A stretch of 19,912 nt of DNA from CAVXAE01 sp044225565 (lineage in GTDB: Bacteria; Pseudomonadota; Gammaproteobacteria; Steroidobacterales; Steroidobacteraceae). Below the pieces are notes generated by a model. It made no database searches, was not told where the DNA came from, and saw only the letters and a list, made by a program, of their open reading frames with translations. The position numbers and the translations under genes were made by a program. The DNA lies in NCBI GenBank assembly GCA_044225565.1, contig JBGAIL010000088.1, forward strand, positions 1 through 19,912, given 5' to 3'. Shown in pieces: positions 15,845 through 19,912 of this stretch. Every line of letters begins with the position of its first letter. Positions within the stretch are counted from its first letter, which is position 1.

Positions 15845-17005
15845 TCATGCCGGCGCCGGGCCGCAGCGTTGCGGTCCGGCGCCTGCCTCTCGGTGCTGCT
15901 GCAGGGCCCACTCCACGTGCTCCCGCACCAGAGGAGAGGGGTCTTCGCGCCGCGCGGACAGCGCGCCGAGCACTTCGGCGGAGCTTGGGGCATTGCCAAG
16001 CGCGACGGCGATGTTGCGTGACCAGCGCTCGTAGCCGATCCGGTAGATTGCGGAACCCTGCATGCGGGTCTCGAATTCGGCCTCGGTCCAGCCGAAGAGG
16101 ATGGTGAGCCGAGGCGCATCGAGGCCGTGGCGGACCTTGAAATCCGGATGGCTCGCAGCCCTGGCGAACTTGTTCCAGGGGCATGCCAGCTGGCAGTCAT
16201 CGCAGCCGTAGATGCGGTTCCCCAATGCCGTGCGCAACTCGCGTGGAATCGTTCCTTTGTTCTCGATGGTCAGGTACGAGATGCAACGACGTGCATCCAG
16301 TCGTTGCGGAGCGACGATGGCGCGCGTGGGGCACGCTGGTATGCACGCCTCACAGGTCCCGCAGTGCGCACTGGCCGGCGCGTCCTCCGGCAGTGGCAGA
16401 TCCGTGAGGATTTCCCCTAGAAAAAACCACGAGCCCGCGTCGCGTGCGATGAGGTTGGTGTGTTTTCCGATCCACCCCAGACCGGCATTCCGGGCGAGCG
16501 CTTTCTCCAGAACGGGGGCGCTGTCCACGCAGACCCGATATCCGAATGCACCGATCTCCGCGACGAGTTCTTTCGCCAGCCGCGCGAGCGCGCCCCGCAT
16601 GATCTTGTGGTAGTCCCGTCCCAGCGCGTAGCGTGAGACATAAGCCAATGTGCCGTTACCGAGCGCGAGTTTCTCTCCTTCGCTGACAGCCCCCCCGTTC
16701 GGATCTGCGGCGCGATCGCTCAGGACCTGGCGCGCGTTGCGGGCTTCCGCAGACCAATAGTTCATGCGCACGCTGACGACGCGTAGCGTACCTGGCGCGA
16801 GCTCTGCCGGGCGGCTGCGCATCGTTCCGTGCCGCTCCATGTAGTGCATCTCACCGTGGAACCCGGAGGCCAGCCACGACAGGAGATGCTGCTCGTCCTC
16901 CGGGAGATCGATGGAGGTGACGCCCACGCCGTCGAAGCCCAGCGAGAGCGCGCGCGCTTCGAGCTGTGCTTTCAGGGCTGCGGGGTCGAACTTCGATTCC
17001 GTCAT
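15845..17005 (-). CDS. queG: Epoxyqueuosine reductase QueG
   Basis: A 386-residue iron-sulfur, cobalamin-dependent enzyme that reduces epoxyqueuosine to queuosine in the wobble position of GUN-decoding tRNAs. ATG 17005 (MTESKFDPAALK) is preferred; an upstream in-frame start at 17041 would add 12 residues overlapping the divergent gene. Recognisable features are FHGEMHYMERHGTMRSRP (49-66), SRYALGRDYHK (124-134), VDSAP with the proposed catalytic Asp161, and GLGWIGKHTNLI (176-187). The two [4Fe-4S] cysteine sets are CGTCEACIPACP (C215, C218, C221, C225) and CDDCQLACP (C268, C271, C275). HEAT-like helices end the protein. Compared with E. coli QueG it has an insertion of about 20 residues at roughly 85-118. 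Very similar order and motifs make this call firm. Confidence 0.95.
   Translation of the reverse strand: MTESKFDPAALKAQLEARALSLGFDGVGVTSIDLPEDEQHLLSWLASGFHGEMHYMERHGTMRSRPAELAPGTLRVVSVRMNYWSAEARNARQVLSDRAADPNGGAVSEGEKLALGNGTLAYVSRYALGRDYHKIMRGALARLAKELVAEIGAFGYRVCVDSAPVLEKALARNAGLGWIGKHTNLIARDAGSWFFLGEILTDLPLPEDAPASAHCGTCEACIPACPTRAIVAPQRLDARRCISYLTIENKGTIPRELRTALGNRIYGCDDCQLACPWNKFARAASHPDFKVRHGLDAPRLTILFGWTEAEFETRMQGSAIYRIGYERWSRNIAVALGNAPSSAEVLGALSARREDPSPLVREHVEWALQQHREAGAGPQRCGPAPA
15852..15883. terminator. Strong GC-rich hairpin at the convergent ompA/queG junction
   Basis: Arms 15852-15865 and 15870-15883 pair over 14 bp (13 Watson-Crick plus one G-T, at 15860/15875) around the loop GCGT. 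It starts 14 bases after the OmpA stop and lies within the last codons of queG, so it is transcribed from both sides. There is no T-run after it on either strand, so it is not a textbook intrinsic terminator. It may act as a bidirectional roadblock or an mRNA 3'-end stabiliser. Confidence 0.5.
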
Positions 17006-17024
17006 AAGGCGTGGCGCCCGCGCC

Positions 17025-17034
17025 CAGTATACTG
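17025..17034. promoter_or_regulatory. Palindrome CAGTATACTG giving back-to-back -10 elements
   Basis: A perfect 10-bp palindrome in the 34-bp gap between the divergent queG and nnrE/nnrD starts. It contains TATACT, a good -10 hexamer, on both strands (17028-17033 + and 17026-17031 -). Clear -35 hexamers are not seen on either side. On the + strand it is only 6 bases before ATG 17040, which would give an almost leaderless mRNA. Confidence 0.45.
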
Positions 17035-17039
17035 GCCTC

Positions 17040-18521
17040 ATGCCGTTGCCGATCGCTCTCCATACGACTGCGCAGGTGCGCGCGCTCGATCGCTATGCGA
17101 TCGAGTCGCTCGGCATTCCTGGCTACTCGCTCATGAAGCGTGCGGGCGAAGCTGCCCTGCGATTCATGCGTGCGCGCTGGCCCACCGCGTACCGCATCGG
17201 CATCGTCTGCGGCGGCGGAAACAATGGCGGCGACGGGTATGTGCTCGCGCGCTTCGCCCAGGCTGCGGGGCTCACGGTAACCGTTTTCGCGGCGGCCCCC
17301 GTGGAACGGCTACGTGACGACGCGAAGCAGGCCTACGAGGACCTGAAGGCCAGCGGCGTCCTCGCCGAGCCGTTCGACGCCGGGAAGCTCGCGGACTGCG
17401 AGATCGTCGTCGACGCACTGTTGGGCACCGGACTGTCCGCGGACGTACGTGACGACCTTGCCCAGGTCATTCGTGGCATGAATGCTTCGGGGAAGCCGAT
17501 CTATTCGCTGGACGTTCCTTCCGGTCTCGATGCCGACATCGGCCTCGCGCGTAGTGTGGCGGTGCGCGCGGATTGCACGGTGACCTTCGTCGGCGCGAAG
17601 GTCGGCCTGCTCATTGGGGACGGCCCCGATTACACCGGCAGCCTGCTGTTCGACGATCTGGGTATCTCGCCGCCGCCACTAGCGCAGTTCGAGCCGCCTC
17701 TCACGCGCGTCATCGATGCCGAAATCACTATTGCATTACCGCGGCGCTCGCGTGCCGCGCACAAGGGCGACTTCGGGCGTGTGGTGCTGATCGGCGGCGG
17801 CATCGGCATGCCCGGCGCTCCGCGTCTCGCAGGTGAGGCTGCGCTGCGCGTCGGAGCTGGCGTCGTAATAGTGGCCACCGCACCGCAGAACGTTGCGGCG
17901 ATATCTGCGGGCTGTCCCGAGCTCATCTGCGTGCCCGTGGATGCTACGGATGCGATCGGAGAGATCATGAGCAGAGCGGAGCTCGTCGCTATCGGGCCGG
18001 GGCTGGGGCAGGGCGCCTGGGCCAAGGCCGTGTTCGAGGCATTTCTCGAAAGCCGTACGCCCGCCGTCCTCGATGCGGATGCGCTCAATCTGCTCGCGGC
18101 GACCCCGGCCCCCTCCGCTCCACGCAACTGGATTCTCACGCCGCATCCCGGTGAGGCAGGTCGACTGCTGGGTGTCGGCACGGACGTCATTCAGCGCGAC
18201 CGTGGCGCCGCACTCGCGGCGCTCGTCGAGCGCTATCGATGCACTGTGGTACTCAAGGGTGCCGGAACGCTCATCGGCGCGCCGGGGCGCACGCCCGGTA
18301 TTTGCGAGCGAGGTAATCCTGGCATGGCGAGCGCGGGTATGGGCGACGTGCTCACCGGAGTCATTGCGGGGATTTACGCACAGTGTCGTGACCTCTGGAT
18401 GGCTGCTCGAGCTGGCGTTCAGGCGCATGCGCTCGCAGGCGACATCGCCGCGCGTGGCGGCAAGCGAGGTCTTCTCGCGAGCGATCTCATCCGTGAATTG
18501 CGGGCCTGCGTCAACTCGTGA
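17040..18521 (+). CDS. nnrD: Bifunctional NAD(P)HX epimerase / ADP-dependent dehydratase
   Basis: A 493-residue repair enzyme with two fused domains. The N-terminal YjeF_N-type epimerase (1 to about 215) shows GGGNNGGDG at 58-66 and SLDVPSGLDAD near 160. The C-terminal dehydratase of ribokinase-like fold starts with KGDFGRVVLIGGG near 241 and has DADALNLL, NWILTPHPGEAGRLLG, VVLKGAGT near 405 and the GNPGMASAGMGDVLTG phosphate/nucleotide loop at about 425-440. Together they convert hydrated, damaged NADH and NADPH back to the active coenzymes. Length and order match the bacterial NnrE-NnrD fusion. The gene diverges from queG across a 34-bp gap and overlaps tsaE (GTGA), the usual proteobacterial arrangement. 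Confidence 0.95.
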   Translation: MPLPIALHTTAQVRALDRYAIESLGIPGYSLMKRAGEAALRFMRARWPTAYRIGIVCGGGNNGGDGYVLARFAQAAGLTVTVFAAAPVERLRDDAKQAYEDLKASGVLAEPFDAGKLADCEIVVDALLGTGLSADVRDDLAQVIRGMNASGKPIYSLDVPSGLDADIGLARSVAVRADCTVTFVGAKVGLLIGDGPDYTGSLLFDDLGISPPPLAQFEPPLTRVIDAEITIALPRRSRAAHKGDFGRVVLIGGGIGMPGAPRLAGEAALRVGAGVVIVATAPQNVAAISAGCPELICVPVDATDAIGEIMSRAELVAIGPGLGQGAWAKAVFEAFLESRTPAVLDADALNLLAATPAPSAPRNWILTPHPGEAGRLLGVGTDVIQRDRGAALAALVERYRCTVVLKGAGTLIGAPGRTPGICERGNPGMASAGMGDVLTGVIAGIYAQCRDLWMAARAGVQAHALAGDIAARGGKRGLLASDLIRELRACVNS

Positions 18522-18988
18522 CCGAACGGCGCGCGACATCCGCGGCGGAGACCGCAGCTTTTGGCGCACAGCTTGCCGCTGCGATCCCATTGAATGCCAC
18601 AGCGCCCGTAGTTCTCTACCTCACCGGTGATCTGGGTTCCGGGAAGACCACGCTGACGCAGGGCTTCATCCGCGGATGCGGGATCACGGATGCCGTGCGC
18701 AGTCCCACGTATGCGCTAATGGAGCCGTATGAGGCATCCGGCTTCACGCTTCTGCATCTCGACCTCTATCGGCTGCGCGACCCCGGTGAGCTCGAGGCGC
18801 TTGGCCTTCGCGACTGGGCGGTGCGTGGAACCATCTGGCTGATCGAATGGCCTGAGAAGGGCGGTAATCGCCTGCCGTCGCCCGACCTGCACGTATCGCT
18901 GATGGTGACGCACGGCGCCCACCGCATCACCGTCACCGCCGCGTCCGGCTTCGGCCGGGCCTGGCTGAGGCGCATCGATACGGCTTGA
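18518..18988 (+). CDS. tsaE: tRNA threonylcarbamoyladenosine biosynthesis ATPase TsaE
   Basis: A 156-residue P-loop ATPase needed with TsaB, TsaC and TsaD to make N6-threonylcarbamoyladenosine at position 37 of ANN-decoding tRNAs. The GTG start at 18518 overlaps the preceding stop (GTGA). Walker A is GDLGSGKTT at 37-45, followed by SPTYALMEPYE, HLDLYRLRDPGELEALGL and WLIEWPEKG, all characteristic of the family. Length is normal. It is followed after 51 bp by the cell-wall amidase gene, as in E. coli (tsaE-amiB-mutL). Confidence 0.95.
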   Translation: MTERRATSAAETAAFGAQLAAAIPLNATAPVVLYLTGDLGSGKTTLTQGFIRGCGITDAVRSPTYALMEPYEASGFTLLHLDLYRLRDPGELEALGLRDWAVRGTIWLIEWPEKGGNRLPSPDLHVSLMVTHGAHRITVTAASGFGRAWLRRIDTA

Positions 18989-19039
18989 ACTGGCTCGCGC
19001 GTGGCCGTAGATTACGCGCCAGGTTATGTCGCGAAGCCC

Positions 19040-19912
19040 ATGATAAGAATGGCCTTTCTCAGGGGATCGGGATTGCTGCGCAGACTGGGGCTGGCGTTGC
19101 CGCTCCTGGCCTGCGCACAGCTCACCCAGGCAGCGGAGTTGCGCGACCTGCGGCTGTCCACCGGGCTTCAGTCCGCGCAACTGGTGCTGCAATTGTCGGA
19201 GCCCACGCACCACAGGTTCTTCACGCTCGAGGCGCCGAATCGCGTCGTCATCGATCTCAGCGACACGCGCGTCGCGCCGAACGTGCGCACGCCAGAGGGC
19301 ACCGGCCCTGTGGACGGCATCCGTCTCGGCCGGCAACCGAAGAACGTGCTGCGCGTGGTCGTGGAACTCAAAAGCGAGCTGCCGGTGCGCACGAAGTGGG
19401 TCGGCCACGGTGTTTCCCAGCTCGTCATCGATATGGGCAAGCCCTCGGCCATTGCGCCGATGGCCAGCGTACGCAGCGCCGGGAGCGTGGCCCCAGCCCC
19501 GCGTGATGCTTCTGCGTCGAAGCCTTCGATCACCAACTCGCCTGCGAACGGTGCGGCGCGAGTGCCCACACCCGCGAAAACTGCCCCACCGCAGGAGGTT
19601 AAGGCGGCGCATGCTCCGGTCGACGGCGATCGTGATGTCGTCGTCGCTGTGGATGCCGGACATGGTGGCCAGGATCCCGGTGCCATCGGCCGCGGGGGCA
19701 CGCGCGAGAAGGATGTCGTACTCTCTATCGCGCGTGCGCTTGCGGATCGCATCAATGACGAGCCCGGCATGCGCGCGGTGCTCACGCGCAAATCCGACCA
19801 GTTCCTGGTGCTGCGCGATCGCATCATGCGGGCGCGGGCGGCGAAAGCAGATCTGTTCGTGTCCGTGCACGCGGACTCCATCCGTGATCGATCGATCTCC
19901 GGTGCGTCCGTT
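19040..19912 (+). CDS. amiB: N-acetylmuramoyl-L-alanine amidase, AmiB/AmiC type (partial, 3' end beyond window)
   Basis: The first 291 codons are present and still open at the window edge. The start is ATG 19040 or the in-frame ATG 19049. A signal sequence (basic LLRRLGLALPLLACAQLTQA) directs it to the periplasm. An AMIN domain follows at about 33-135 (LRDLRLSTGLQSAQLVLQLS, NRVVIDLSDT, VDGIRLGRQ, LRVVVEL, LVIDM), which targets such enzymes to division-site peptidoglycan. A linker rich in alanine, proline and serine spans about 136-195. The catalytic Amidase_3 domain begins at VVVAVDAGHGGQDPGAIG and shows three expected zinc-site residues, His208, Glu223 (in REKDVVL) and His277 (in SVHADS). 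It cleaves the amide bond between MurNAc and the stem peptide during cell separation. AmiB is preferred over AmiC because it follows tsaE; any C-terminal LysM domain would lie outside the window. Confidence 0.9.
   Translation, partial: MIRMAFLRGSGLLRRLGLALPLLACAQLTQAAELRDLRLSTGLQSAQLVLQLSEPTHHRFFTLEAPNRVVIDLSDTRVAPNVRTPEGTGPVDGIRLGRQPKNVLRVVVELKSELPVRTKWVGHGVSQLVIDMGKPSAIAPMASVRSAGSVAPAPRDASASKPSITNSPANGAARVPTPAKTAPPQEVKAAHAPVDGDRDVVVAVDAGHGGQDPGAIGRGGTREKDVVLSIARALADRINDEPGMRAVLTRKSDQFLVLRDRIMRARAAKADLFVSVHADSIRDRSISGASV

Noticed and set aside
18990..19022. Imperfect inverted repeat CTGGCTCGCG ... CGCGCCAG between tsaE and the amidase
   Set aside because: Bulged stem with a long loop and no T-run; such pairings are common by chance in GC-rich DNA.
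18985..19506. Plus-strand open frame starting in an ATGA-like overlap with the tsaE stop
   Set aside because: Its translation is arginine/alanine/glycine-rich with no domain, while another frame from 19040 gives a signal peptide, AMIN and Amidase_3 domains.
18716..19870. A 384-codon minus-strand open frame opposite tsaE and the amidase
   Set aside because: Both plus-strand genes have catalytic motifs and correct lengths; the minus frame is a compositional shadow.

Overview
The window is GC-rich proteobacterial chromosome, most likely from a gammaproteobacterium (inference). Two things point there. The right end carries queG divergent from nnrE/nnrD, followed by tsaE and an AMIN-type amidase, an order typical of that class, where amiB and mutL normally follow tsaE. 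The left part is an extracellular glycan locus of the kind found with the exosortase/PEP-CTERM system. No RNA genes, CRISPR arrays, insertion sequences or phage genes were seen. Coding density is very high; the longest gene-free stretch is 14576-14766 (191 bp).

Positions 1-13983 are one co-directional glycan assembly operon on the + strand. In order it holds: the tail of a Wzx/MATE-type flippase; an AsnB-like amidotransferase; a Wzy-like polytopic polymerase; a family-4 glycosyltransferase; a second glycosyltransferase broken by many frame changes; a fused MDR plus Gfo/Idh/MocA oxidoreductase; a SAM methyltransferase; a heparinase II/III-like protein; a WbuB-like glycosyltransferase; a WecA/MraY-family initiating sugar-1-phosphate transferase with a large extra membrane domain; and a TPR lipoprotein, also frame-disrupted. 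Many genes overlap by 4 bases (ATGA or GTGA), as expected for translational coupling. The plausible logic (inference) is that the WecA-like enzyme loads the first sugar on undecaprenyl phosphate, the glycosyltransferases extend it, the amidotransferase, oxidoreductase and methyltransferase modify sugars, the flippase exports the unit, and the Wzy-like protein polymerises it.

Positions 14075-15837 hold two envelope genes with their own ribosome binding sites: a small secreted protein ending in a PEP-CTERM-like sorting signal (VPAPAALWLL... ARRR), and an OmpA-family porin/peptidoglycan anchor. A strong hairpin lies between the OmpA stop and the convergent queG.

Positions 15845-19912 are housekeeping: queG (tRNA queuosine) on the minus strand, then nnrE/nnrD (NAD(P)HX repair), tsaE (tRNA t6A) and the start of a periplasmic cell-wall amidase that runs off the window.

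The strongest anomalies are two tight clusters of frame changes (about 4545-5632 and 13685-13835) inside otherwise conserved coding sequence, a PEP-CTERM-like protein with an unusual tail, the WecA-like fusion, and a 20-bp palindrome whose loop is a -10-like GATAAT just upstream of the OmpA ribosome binding site.
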